This document shows, in pieces, positions 25,420-33,732 of a stretch of DNA of 64,000 nucleotides. Position numbers and translations under genes: made by a program. The notes below the pieces were generated by a model. The model worked only from the letters and a program-made list of their open reading frames with translations. It did no database searches and was not told where the DNA came from. How positions within the stretch are numbered: position 1 is the first letter of the stretch; the number at the start of each line of letters is the position of its first letter. The stretch is from Paenalcaligenes hominis_A (GTDB lineage Bacteria > Pseudomonadota > Gammaproteobacteria > Burkholderiales > Burkholderiaceae_B), in assembly GCF_041359055.1 (NCBI RefSeq), contig NZ_JBGJKZ010000003.1, forward strand, positions 511,489 to 575,488. The letters are read 5' to 3'.

Positions 25420-26250
25420 TTGAATAAGAAAATATATATAATAGTGAGATATAGTGTGGTCTCTAAAAGTATCCAGGGCGGATGGAGAGCGGGCAGTAAA
25501 GTAAATTATATTGATTATAAAAATTTAATATTAAATGAAGCTAGACTTAATGCACGCTTTAATTTGTTTGTAAATATAACTATAAAAAGTATTTTAAGTC
25601 AAAAAAACTTTGATTATAAAAATTTAAAGTTGGTTGTGTTAACTTCGAAAGATTTACCCGTCAGCCATAAGGAAAAGCTAAAAGAGTTAGAAAATAAATA
25701 TGATTGGCTTTTTGTAAGCTACTTAGGAGATGATTGTAATATTAAAGATTATAGTAGTTTTGTTAAAGAAGACTTAATGTCTTTAGAAAAAGATTCTTTG
25801 TATGTAACTCTTAGACTAGACGATGACGATGCATTATCTGATGATTTTTTATATCGCGTGATGTCATATATGGAAGAAAGTAATAAAGGGTTTGCCTTAT
25901 CATTTAATGAGGGGTTTTCTGCTAAATATGATACTAATGAAAATGATTTTATTGAGTTTTATCCTCTACGTGTAATGAACTTAGCAATAGGGTTAGGGTT
26001 CATTAATTACTATAATTACGAAGAAAAAAAATTTTTCAAAAATCATGTTTCAATTTATGACTTGGGTAATCATTCCTTTATAGATAGAAAAGTTCCAGTT
26101 ATTGTTGATGGAAGACGACCAGCTTATATAAGAACTATCTATGAGGGACAGGATACACTTCAACAGTCACTATTGAAGCAGGTTAAGGATAAGAAAGCTT
26201 TAGATAAAAAAGATGTTCAGCCATATTTCTCCTTTCTTAATAAAAAATAA
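25420..26250 (+). CDS. Putative rhamnosyltransferase-type glycosyltransferase
   Basis: 276 residues. The start is a TTG codon, supported by AGGTGAG at 25411; there is no nearby ATG. The sequence fits the putative rhamnosyl transferase family (PF11316): ARFNLFVNITIKSILSQ, LKLVVLTSKDLP, then the acidic RLDDDDALSDDFLYRV, which replaces the usual DxD. Base composition is strikingly AT-rich compared with wecB/wecC, a sign of recent acquisition. Membership in PF11316 is my reading from motifs; the sugar is unknown. Confidence 0.7.
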   Translation: MNKKIYIIVRYSVVSKSIQGGWRAGSKVNYIDYKNLILNEARLNARFNLFVNITIKSILSQKNFDYKNLKLVVLTSKDLPVSHKEKLKELENKYDWLFVSYLGDDCNIKDYSSFVKEDLMSLEKDSLYVTLRLDDDDALSDDFLYRVMSYMEESNKGFALSFNEGFSAKYDTNENDFIEFYPLRVMNLAIGLGFINYYNYEEKKFFKNHVSIYDLGNHSFIDRKVPVIVDGRRPAYIRTIYEGQDTLQQSLLKQVKDKKALDKKDVQPYFSFLNKK

Positions 26251-26252
26251 TT

Positions 26253-27086
26253 ATGAATTTTTTTCCATCTATTTCAAATTTTTTTGAAAAAAAAAGTGAA
26301 TCAGGAAAAGCTGGAGTTTTTCATGAAAATATACTTTTTCCTATCGATTATAAGTTTACAAAATTTTCAGATAAACTAGTGGTTTTTTATCCAGGAGCAT
26401 TTGATAAAAAAAAATTGATGCCATCTTTCCAAAGATCTTCTTATTTTAAATTTCTTCCATATAATTGCTTATCTTTATTTGATCCGACTCTTTTTTTGAG
26501 TGATGACGAAAATTTTAGTATAGGCTGGTTTCAAGGTAACACTGAAAATTTTTATGCCAATACTTGCTCTGATCTGATAAGAAATTTAACTAATCTCATG
26601 GGCATTAATTCCGAAAATGTTTTACTTTTCGCAACATCTGCTGGGGGTATCCCAGCAATTAAAACAGCAGATAAAATTCAAGGCTGTAATGTTTTCTTGG
26701 GAAATATTCAAACTAATGTTTTTGGTTATTTTGAAAAGCATGTACAAAAAATGATGGGGATTTGCTATGAAGGTGAAAGCTTACAGAGCATTAAAAATAA
26801 GTACTATGAAAGGCTAAGTATTGAAAACAGTTTAATTAACTCAAAAGTTTTTTATGCTCAGAATATAAGTGATAAATTTCATTATGATCGGTTCTTCAGT
26901 CCATATATAAAAAATTGTAAAATAATAAGAGGTGGAGAACTGCAGGCGGTTGTTTATGATGATGCTAAGTCTGGACATAGCCCTTTGCATAGAGATTATG
27001 AAATTGAAATAATTGAGAGTATATTTAATGGCAAAGGGTTTTTTAGTGTATATGAGGGATTTTTAAAAAATACTTATTCATTTTAA
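26253..27086 (+). CDS. Alpha/beta-hydrolase-like protein of unknown function in capsule locus
   Basis: 277 residues, two bases after the preceding stop, same AT-rich composition. It has no signal peptide. KLVVFYPGAFDKK and VLLFATSAGGIPAIK look like strand 3 and the nucleophile elbow (A-T-S-A-G-G, Ser near residue 130) of an alpha/beta hydrolase. A conserved-looking SGHSPLHRDYE near the end could carry the catalytic His. Proteins of this kind occur beside glycosyltransferases in capsule loci. I cannot name a substrate; sugar deacylation is one possibility. Confidence 0.55.
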   Translation: MNFFPSISNFFEKKSESGKAGVFHENILFPIDYKFTKFSDKLVVFYPGAFDKKKLMPSFQRSSYFKFLPYNCLSLFDPTLFLSDDENFSIGWFQGNTENFYANTCSDLIRNLTNLMGINSENVLLFATSAGGIPAIKTADKIQGCNVFLGNIQTNVFGYFEKHVQKMMGICYEGESLQSIKNKYYERLSIENSLINSKVFYAQNISDKFHYDRFFSPYIKNCKIIRGGELQAVVYDDAKSGHSPLHRDYEIEIIESIFNGKGFFSVYEGFLKNTYSF

Positions 27087-27180
27087 CAATGTTTTTTCGA
27101 AGGGTCTTAATTATAAATGGTTTTATTAAGACACTATAAAATAATTTATTTCAATTTAAAGAGTTAGAGAACTATGCGTA

Positions 27181-28215
27181 TTGGTAATCTCCCACTAAAC
27201 TGTAGTGCTTTAAAGTGGAGTTTTTTGAAAAAGAAACTCAATGAAAAATCCCGTTACACCGACAGCCAAATCAGGACTATTTTGAAGCAACCTTAAGCCA
27301 GTACGCCGATTCTAAAGCTGTGCCTTGAGCACGGCGTGAGCCGTGCCACGTTTTATAAATGCGAGCAAAATACGGCGGCATGGACGCGTTCATAATGGCT
27401 AGTTTCAAAGAGCTGGAGCTGGAAAATCAACTTCTCAAGAAAACGAAGTTATAGCAGACTGGTTAATTCGATTAACCACAGCCCAGCGCAACTGGGGCAT
27501 CGGCTTATGCTTCGCCTATCTACGTAGTATTAAAGGATTTACCTGGAATTACAAATAGATGTATCGAATGTATCGGCAACTTGAACTCAATCTGCGCATC
27601 AAACCGAAAAAGCGTTTAGTACGTGAGCGTCCTGAGTCTTTAGGCGCGGTGACTGACATTAACCAAGTCTGGTCGATGAATTTTATGCATGATCAGCTGG
27701 CGGATGGTCAAATTATCCGGTTATTGAACGTCGTGGATGACTTTAATTGTGAGGGCTTAGCTATCGAGGTGGACTTCTCTTTATCTGCCGAACGAGTGGC
27801 ACGAGTTCTGCATCAAATCATTGAATGGTGCGGAAAACCCAACAACTTACGTTGTGAAACGAAGTTCGGAGTCGCCACAGCGGCCCAGAATATATCGGTA
27901 GAACGCTACTTGAATGAGCAACGCAATGCCAGATCACTTTAATCCACACCCAACCAAGAAAGCCGCAACAGAACGCCTACGTCCAACGCTATAATCGAAC
28001 GGTTCGTTATGATTGGCTAGCCCAGAACCTCTTCGAAAACCTAGAAGAAGTGCAGCAAGGAGCCACTGCTTGGCTCTGGAGCTATAACAGCGAACGACCC
28101 AATCTGGCGTTGGGTGGCCTCACTTCCAAACAATGATTACATCAGTATCTACTCATTCATCCTACTTTGAAACACTGCTAAAAATGCGGTTACCAAACCA
28201 CCCAATTAAAAGCGA
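27181..28215 (+). mobile_element. Degenerate IS3-family (IS407 group) element, internally deleted, copy 1
   Basis: Translated pieces in several frames match an IS407-type transposase. OrfA start near 27241 (RYTDSQI..IL, then SRATFYKC). OrfB from about 27455: TAQRNWGIGLCFAYLRSIKGF, an open piece at 27559-27942 (YRQLELNLRIKPKKRLVRE, VWSMNFMHDQLADGQ, VVDDFN, the DDE-type catalytic core), and NAYVQRYNRTVRYDWLAQ near 27972-28020, ending with ERPNLALGGLTSKQ at 28136. Many frameshifts and stops. The region joining OrfA to OrfB (the end of OrfA and about the first 70 residues of OrfB) is absent. It separates the AT-rich genes from the methyltransferase at 28251. Dead. Confidence 0.85.
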
Positions 28216-28250
28216 TCAGTTTGAAGGTTGAGTCCTAATCGCCTCTTATC

Positions 28251-29162
28251 ATGGAGTCAATACTATCTATGGAAAAAAATAACAATGAAAATGTAGTAGA
28301 GAATATAGTTGTGAAGTTAAAAAATATTGAAAAGAACATCGCACAAACAAGCAAGGATAACCTTAACAAACTTACTCGTGATTTAATTACTGTACAAAAT
28401 CGTCTATATGCACAACTAGAAAGTTTGTCTTGGCTGCAGCGTCGTTTGATTATTAAGGGGCAATTACCACCTTTAAGAGGGTGGGCAAGTTCTCCCGATG
28501 TGTTGTTACGTTTGCATGTGCATATTATGGCTATACGGCCACAACTTATTGTTGAATTTGGGAGCGGGGCCTCAACTCTAGTGATTGCCGATGCGCTGAG
28601 TCAGATCGGTTCGGGTAAATTGATTTCTATCGAACATAGTAAGCACTATGGAGCACAAACAAATTTAACATTGCAAGCAGAAGGTTTAGAAGCTTGGGTA
28701 GATTTACGGATCGGAGACTTAGAGAAATGGGATGGTGAGCACTTGAATCCTACAGATGCTGAAAAACCGTCAAACTGGTATCCAATTTCGTTATTAGAAG
28801 ATCTAGAGCACATTGATTTATTGTGGGTAGATGGGCCGCCAGGAGCAACTTGCCTATACAGCCGTTATCCAGCTTTGCCAGCACTAGCTAATCAATTATC
28901 TGCTGATGCTGAGGTCTGGATGGACGATACAGTTCGCCAGGAAGAAAAAGATATTTGTGAGCATTGGGCTAAAGAATATGGGTTTAATTTGGAGTATTTT
29001 CCATTAGAGAAAGGTTTAGGGCGTTTGACACGCTCAGGATCTTCCCTTGTTGCTTTGCCTTCAATTCAAGAGCAGAAAGTTGCGGATTATGAAAAAGGAA
29101 TTAATCCTGAGCGAGCTTTAGGATTTGACTTTTCTTTATCTGATGATGAGGGTACAGGCTGA
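28251..29162 (+). CDS. SAM-dependent methyltransferase-like protein, paralog of the C-terminal domain at 16672
   Basis: 303 residues from ATG 28251; ATG 28269 is an alternative with GGAG upstream. A helical N-terminus (residues 15-60) precedes a class I SAM fold: LIVEFGSGASTLVIADALS (motif I), KLISIEHSKHYG (motif II acidic residue), LLWVDGPPGATCLYSRYPALPAL and VWMDDTVRQEEKDICEHWAKE. The last two segments align directly with VDGPFSPK...APAL and MLDDSLRDGEQQVVQHWRE of the 860-residue protein. Last gene of the capsule locus, cut off from the rest by the IS remnant but followed by a terminator. It probably modifies the glycan. Confidence 0.75.
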   Translation: MESILSMEKNNNENVVENIVVKLKNIEKNIAQTSKDNLNKLTRDLITVQNRLYAQLESLSWLQRRLIIKGQLPPLRGWASSPDVLLRLHVHIMAIRPQLIVEFGSGASTLVIADALSQIGSGKLISIEHSKHYGAQTNLTLQAEGLEAWVDLRIGDLEKWDGEHLNPTDAEKPSNWYPISLLEDLEHIDLLWVDGPPGATCLYSRYPALPALANQLSADAEVWMDDTVRQEEKDICEHWAKEYGFNLEYFPLEKGLGRLTRSGSSLVALPSIQEQKVADYEKGINPERALGFDFSLSDDEGTG

Positions 29163-29234
29163 GGTTTATGTTTATAAATAACCTTAGCGTATAGGAAAAA
29201 GCATAACGATTTCTAGTGCTATAAATTAAAACGA

Positions 29235-29279
29235 CCCATAACCGCGCAAATTAACTTTTACGCAGTTATGGGCTTTTTT
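29235..29279 (+). terminator. Rho-independent terminator, probably bidirectional
   Basis: A 12-bp stem with one mismatch (CCCATAACCGCG / CGCAGTTATGGG), a 14-base loop, then CTTTTTTA. On the other strand the stem is followed by a weaker T-rich run, so it may end both the capsule operon and the converging nicF-like operon. Confidence 0.85.
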
Positions 29280-29321
29280 AATTAGAAGAGGTAGATAAAA
29301 GCAGGAGAAGCATTTCCCCCT

Positions 29322-29945
29322 TTAGCGGTCCATTTTGATCTTCTCTATCACCTCATCCCTACTTATCACCGTGGCATATTTTTCTTTCATATCAAATAAG
29401 TTAGCTTCATGAGGGGCCAGAGCGCGGTCTCCTACGCAATCCGAGATCACAAAGGGACGAAAGCCTAGCTGCATGGCATCCACAACGCTAGCGCGGATAC
29501 AACCGCTTGTGACGGCGCCGGCTACGAGTAGGGTTTTGACGCCTCGTTGGGTTAGCCAAGCCGCCAGCGAGGTACCAAAAAACGCAGAGGGTACGGTTTT
29601 TCTTACCACTAACTCCCCCGGTTTGGGTGCTAGTTCTGGGACAATATGGCTGTTGGGGTTGTCTTCTCTTAGTCCCAGCATAGTGGGGACTTTTAGGCTG
29701 AAGACATTAGTATCAGCGCCATCGTCTGCAAACACAATGCGTGTATGGGCAATGGGCCAGTTGTGTTGTCGTGCAAATGCTAACAAAGGCACGGTGTTCG
29801 TAATGGCTTGGGCTATGTTGCCGCCTCCAAAGGTGTTGGGGTCCGCAAAACCATTCACAAAATCAATAATGACCAAGCCGTACGGGGGTAGGGGGTCCAG
29901 TTTTCCACCAAAGCCTTGTAAAGAGTAAATACTTGTCTCACTCAT
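29322..29945 (-). CDS. Maleamate amidohydrolase-like cysteine hydrolase (NicF type)
   Basis: Isochorismatase-superfamily hydrolase, 207 residues from ATG 29945; an in-frame extension upstream lacks support. The catalytic triad is visible: Asp28 (VIIDFVNGF), Lys116 (VRKTVPSAF) and Cys149 (TSGCIRAS), with a cis-peptide segment AGAVTSGC. In the family, NicF/PicF/HpaF deamidate maleamate to maleate and ammonia, and N-carbamoylsarcosine amidase is the close relative. Genomic context (NicX and NicD homologs directly upstream) favours maleamate. Last gene of a three-gene operon. A broken copy of its 3' end lies at 57256-57340. Confidence 0.82.
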   Translation of the reverse strand: MSETSIYSLQGFGGKLDPLPPYGLVIIDFVNGFADPNTFGGGNIAQAITNTVPLLAFARQHNWPIAHTRIVFADDGADTNVFSLKVPTMLGLREDNPNSHIVPELAPKPGELVVRKTVPSAFFGTSLAAWLTQRGVKTLLVAGAVTSGCIRASVVDAMQLGFRPFVISDCVGDRALAPHEANLFDMKEKYATVISRDEVIEKIKMDR

Positions 29946-30006
29946 ATCGAGGGATTCCGTTGTAAAAATAAAATGAATCAGAAAAGAGCCGTTGGTTCGT
30001 GTTTTT

Positions 30007-31038
30007 TTAATCCAGGATTTTTCCTTCGCGCACCACTTCGTTTCCATCTAAGGAAACGGTGCAATGGCGTAAAGGAATATCAATGTGACAAGCTGTGGTG
30101 CGGCTGCCGCCAGCTTCGTTATTTGGGCCTAGTGAAAACAGGAAGTTGCCTTCGTAGGCTCGGGCATCCATGCCAATGGTTTGCTCGCGATCGTATAGGC
30201 TTAGGGTAGACCAGTGACAACGTGGTTGTAAGCCCCATCCAATATGAGAAATGGCATAGCCTTCGGGGTCGTTAAAGGTGCTCATGTATTCAGCCAGTAG
30301 TTGGGCATCAATGCCGCCTTCTATTTTGGTGGCATAGCCATTTTCGACGGTGAGGATGATTTTTTCCTTAGCGTAGGATTTCTGAGGCAGCAGAATATCC
30401 CCTTCGTCGATGACAATCGTACCTGTGCTGCCCCCTTCGTTAGGGAAGGTAAAGAGAAAGCCACTGGGCCAATGATCCCAACGGCCGGGTTCATCGACAA
30501 ATCCATACTCGCTGACTACGGGGAATTCGCCTAATGGGAAGCGCATGTTTGTGCCCGCTTTAGAGGTGACTGTCATTGTTTTGGCGCCAGTTAAGCGGGC
30601 TGCATGCCGTTTGACCCGTTCTCGATCCGCCTTAGTAGGTACGGTACGTACAAGAATTTCAGGGGGTTCAATCGCCAGTAGAATTTTGGTGCCGCTTTTT
30701 AAAATCTCTACTTGTTCATTAGAGAATAAGAGTGTCATTAGGTCTAACACTAAGTCACTCTCTTTGAGCATGGCAATGGCTGCTGGGTTGTTGGCTAAGG
30801 GTGTAGCACCCAAGTAGGCCAGCGGGTCGCGGCTAAGCGATTTCTCTGCATTAACGTGCGGTAGTTCCAATTTATTCACTATGGCACCAAGCGAGTGGGC
30901 TGCCATAAGTGCCATTTCCACGGTTTGGGGGTGGCTGGTCGAGTTAGTCAAGACGGTGACGGTTTGGCCTTTCTTTAATTCGGAAAGGTGCAGGACTTGC
31001 AGCCATGCGTCTAACAGTTGGTGGTTGCTTACTGCCAT
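30007..31038 (-). CDS. 2,5-dihydroxypyridine 5,6-dioxygenase (NicX/HpaX type)
   Basis: Iron-dependent ring cleavage of 2,5-dihydroxypyridine to N-formylmaleamate. 343 residues with AAGGAG upstream of ATG 31038. The sequence follows Pseudomonas putida NicX closely as I recall it: AIEPPEILVR, DEPGRWDHWPSGFLFTFPNE, ISHIGWGLQPR and CHIDIPLR. The last two hold the His and His/Asp residues that bind Fe(II) in NicX (His265, His318, Asp320 there). It sits between the NicD-like and NicF-like genes, in pathway order. Confidence 0.93.
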   Translation of the reverse strand: MAVSNHQLLDAWLQVLHLSELKKGQTVTVLTNSTSHPQTVEMALMAAHSLGAIVNKLELPHVNAEKSLSRDPLAYLGATPLANNPAAIAMLKESDLVLDLMTLLFSNEQVEILKSGTKILLAIEPPEILVRTVPTKADRERVKRHAARLTGAKTMTVTSKAGTNMRFPLGEFPVVSEYGFVDEPGRWDHWPSGFLFTFPNEGGSTGTIVIDEGDILLPQKSYAKEKIILTVENGYATKIEGGIDAQLLAEYMSTFNDPEGYAISHIGWGLQPRCHWSTLSLYDREQTIGMDARAYEGNFLFSLGPNNEAGGSRTTACHIDIPLRHCTVSLDGNEVVREGKILD

Positions 31039-31068
31039 ATGTGGCTCCTTAACAGCGAATTAAAACAT

Positions 31069-31890
31069 TTAGGAAGTGAAATCGACTTGTAGAAACTCGC
31101 CCAATGCGGCATAAAAGCCGGCTTCGTTGTCCCATGGAATCATGTGCCCAGCGTTAGCTACGCAAACAGCCGTAATAGATGGGGCAAGCGAGGTGATTTC
31201 CTGTACGTCTTCATCGCGAATCACATCGCCGTGTTCCGCACGCATTAATAATGTGGGAATGTGTAGAAACGGTAAGTCAGAGTGGAAATCGTCGCTATGA
31301 AAGTCGTTAAAACTCTCTATCACCGCGCGTTCATCGCAGGTGTGTAACCATTCGGCACGTAATGCCAGCTGTTCATCGGTCCAGCTTGGGCAGTAGGCAC
31401 GCATATCCTCTGCGCTGCAGCCTTTGCGGGCGGCTTTCATGGAGTCTACGTACCAAGAGAGATTGGCAGGGTAAGGGCGTCGGTCGGGGCCAGACACTGG
31501 CGGGTCCACGAGGATAAGGCGGTCTAGGCCGGAAAGCTGTTGGCGAGCTGCTCGCGCCGCTATGCGTGCGCCCATAGAGTGCCCTAATAGAATGAAATTT
31601 TTTAGTCCTAGCTGCGCGGTGAAGTCAATCACATCTTTTGCTTGGGCGTCTACCCCATAATCCAATTGCTCTGATTGTTCAGAAAGGCCGCGCCCGCGGA
31701 CATCTACGATATAGGTGTTGAAATGGCGTCCCAGTTGCGTTCCTACAAAACCCCAAGTGATGGCAGGGCTAGTGATGCCAGGAATAATGATGAGGTTTTG
31801 GGTTGTGGTGGCCTTAGCCTGATCCATGCCGAAATAGAGGTAGTGCTGGCGAATGCCGTTCGCATGAACATTCGCGCCGTAGTGCGTCAT
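31069..31890 (-). CDS. N-formylmaleamate deformylase (NicD type)
   Basis: Alpha/beta hydrolase that removes formate from N-formylmaleamate to give maleamate. 273 residues from ATG 31890; TTG 31896 has better spacing from AGGAG, and the frame runs open to TTG 31935. NGIRQHYLYFG, PGITSPAITWGFV, the nucleophile elbow GHSMGARIAARAA, LVDPPVSGP (Asp) and NAGHMIPWD (His) match the NicD triad and surrounding residues. First gene of the minus-strand operon, divergent from the TTT transporter across about 300 bases that hold the control region. Confidence 0.9.
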   Translation of the reverse strand: MTHYGANVHANGIRQHYLYFGMDQAKATTTQNLIIIPGITSPAITWGFVGTQLGRHFNTYIVDVRGRGLSEQSEQLDYGVDAQAKDVIDFTAQLGLKNFILLGHSMGARIAARAARQQLSGLDRLILVDPPVSGPDRRPYPANLSWYVDSMKAARKGCSAEDMRAYCPSWTDEQLALRAEWLHTCDERAVIESFNDFHSDDFHSDLPFLHIPTLLMRAEHGDVIRDEDVQEITSLAPSITAVCVANAGHMIPWDNEAGFYAALGEFLQVDFTS

Positions 31891-31980
31891 TGTCAAAGTG
31901 TTGTCTCCTAAAGGGAAGGTGAAGGGAACGTTCAAGCTGTGGGTAATTTATTATTTGAACGGTCTTTTAATAATAGCATC

Positions 31981-31993
31981 GTTCAGTATGAAC
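31981..31993. promoter_or_regulatory. Candidate operator between divergent pyridine operons
   Basis: A perfect 13-bp inverted repeat, GTTCA-GTA-TGAAC, with a further TTGAAC half-site near 31953, lies in the 298-base gap between the NicD-like gene and the Bug receptor gene. The TetR-type regulator at 38034 is the closest candidate to bind it. No experimental support. I see no other gene in the gap. Confidence 0.4.
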
Positions 31994-32188
31994 GCAAGCG
32001 CACGAGGCGGGATTCTGCTGCAAAGTGAGGGAATATGAGGGTTTTCCCTTTTTTTTCTATTTGGCTTTGCACTATTTAATTGTTTGTTCATATAATAAAT
32101 TTCAGATGGCTTGCCGAGTCGTCTAGCTGCTGCATACGTTTTAAATATAAAAAGTTGATACTTATAAAACTTCTTCAGGAGACTTTTC

Positions 32189-33172
32189 ATGCGTTTTTTT
32201 TCTAAGATTGCTGCTACGACAGCGATGTTCTGTTCTAGTCTTTTTATGGCTGGGGCGCCGGCGGTGGTTGCGGCTGCACCGGCTGTATCTTTCCCTGACC
32301 GCGAGGTCATGCTGGTGGTGACGTGGGCGCCCGGGGGCAGAACTGACGCAGCCACTCGTATCTGGGCACCGTATTTAGCCAAGGAGTTCGATGTGCCTGT
32401 GGTGGTAGAAAACAAACCAGGCGCTGGCGGCATTATTGGTGCGCGTAGTTTATTACGGGATAAAAAAGGCTATAGCGTTGGCGTGTTGTCGACTAGTCAT
32501 TTGATTTCTCAGTGGGCGCGTATCCCCGCGTTTGAGCTCGAGAAGTACCAACCGGTGGCCTTACTGTATTCATCCCCTGTGGTGTTGACCGTAAATGCTT
32601 CTTCTGACATTCAGACGCTGGATGATTTTATTAAGGCGTCTAAAGACAAGCCGCTGACGTTCGGTCATGCCGGGCATGGTTCAGGCGATCACATTTCTAC
32701 CGCCGCGTTTGCAGAGATGACCGGAGCCAAAGTACGCCACGTACCTTACGAGGGGGATGCGAGCGCAGTGACTGCTTTATTAAATGAAGAAATCGATGCG
32801 GTCATGATGCCTTTAATTGCCGTCAGTCAACAAATCGAGGCTGGCAAATTACGCCCTATTGCGGTGTCACAAATGAAAGCAGATGATTTGCACAAAGCCA
32901 TTCCGACTTTTGCCGAGCAAGGGGTGGATTTTGAGGACGGTGACTTAGCCGGTGCTATTTTTATTTCTGCTGATGCACCTAAAGAGGCAGTCCAAGCTTG
33001 GGAAACCGCTTTGGCAAAAGCTTTTCAGGATGAAAGCTTGAAAGAGCAATTAAGTAAGTTTTTTATTGTGCCTGATTTTAAAGACTCTCAAGAACTAGAA
33101 GCTATTTTGGCTGATTGGAATCCTCGTTATGAGGCACTCATAGATCGACTCGGTCTAAAGGCTACAAAATAA
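32189..33172 (+). CDS. Tripartite tricarboxylate transporter receptor (Bug/TctC family)
   Basis: Periplasmic solute-binding protein, 327 residues; AGGAG precedes ATG 32189. A Sec signal peptide covers about 1-30 (hydrophobic core, then AVVAAAPA). VTWAPGGRTDAATRIWAPYL, VVVENKPGAGGIIGA and HVPYEGDASAVTALL are the ligand-loop motifs of Bug proteins, although the usual YPPGG is TWAPGG here. First gene of the plus-strand operon with TctB and TctA. Context suggests a pyridine carboxylate as ligand (inference). Confidence 0.9.
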   Translation: MRFFSKIAATTAMFCSSLFMAGAPAVVAAAPAVSFPDREVMLVVTWAPGGRTDAATRIWAPYLAKEFDVPVVVENKPGAGGIIGARSLLRDKKGYSVGVLSTSHLISQWARIPAFELEKYQPVALLYSSPVVLTVNASSDIQTLDDFIKASKDKPLTFGHAGHGSGDHISTAAFAEMTGAKVRHVPYEGDASAVTALLNEEIDAVMMPLIAVSQQIEAGKLRPIAVSQMKADDLHKAIPTFAEQGVDFEDGDLAGAIFISADAPKEAVQAWETALAKAFQDESLKEQLSKFFIVPDFKDSQELEAILADWNPRYEALIDRLGLKATK

Positions 33173-33253
33173 TTCATCTTTATTTTTCCGAGCCTTAGTG
33201 GGGTTACATACTAAGGACTCGGCTGGTGCAATATTAATTGATCTAGGTGATTT

Positions 33254-33724
33254 ATGCAGTTTATTAAGAATAGATGGGCTGATGTGCTTCTTATTCTAGT
33301 GTTAGTCGCATGCATAGCATTTATATTTTTAGATAGTGCCACTTATCCTGAGGTGTCTTGGTCTTCTGGTGGGCCTCCTGGTTTCTATCCTAAGCTTTTA
33401 GCTAGTTTACTAGCTATCTTAGCCATAGGACTCTTTTTTGAAAAACGACCCCAAAAGTTAAATTTGCAAAAAGAGGTCGTGATCAGAGCCCTTATTTTTT
33501 TGATTCTGCTAGGGGCAGCGATTAACTTTTTAGATGTATTAGGGTTTCGTTTGACAGCATCAGGATTAAGCTTGGGAGCAGCCTTGACCCTCTATAACTG
33601 GAAAGAAGTACAACCCCGAAGCCTAATTGTATTAATTTTGGTTTCTATTTCTTTACCTTTGCTCTTAGCTACAGCGTTCGAAGATTTTGCGGGGCGTCGC
33701 TTACCCCACTCTTTATTTAATTGA
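33254..33724 (+). CDS. TTT small membrane subunit (TctB family)
   Basis: 156 residues with four membrane segments (about 11-27, 48-64, 76-95 and 118-140). SGGPPGFYPKLLASLLAILAIGLF is the typical first periplasmic loop and second helix of TctB. It ends one to four bases into the next gene's possible start, so the subunits are coupled. Small partner of the large TctA channel below. Confidence 0.85.
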   Translation: MQFIKNRWADVLLILVLVACIAFIFLDSATYPEVSWSSGGPPGFYPKLLASLLAILAIGLFFEKRPQKLNLQKEVVIRALIFLILLGAAINFLDVLGFRLTASGLSLGAALTLYNWKEVQPRSLIVLILVSISLPLLLATAFEDFAGRRLPHSLFN

Positions 33725-33732
33725 GTATAAAA

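Noticed and set aside
27559..27942. Open frame of 127 residues with transposase core sequence
   Set aside because: It is a fragment of OrfB from a decayed IS407-type element, with the catalytic domain interrupted before and after. Reported within the mobile element, not as a gene.
29473..29928. Open frame of 151 residues opposite the NicF-like gene
   Set aside because: The minus-strand frame carries the full catalytic triad of the hydrolase family; this one has no motif.
31951..32433. Open frame of 160 residues opposite the Bug receptor
   Set aside because: Antisense to the signal peptide and start of a clear gene, without family similarity. A shadow frame.
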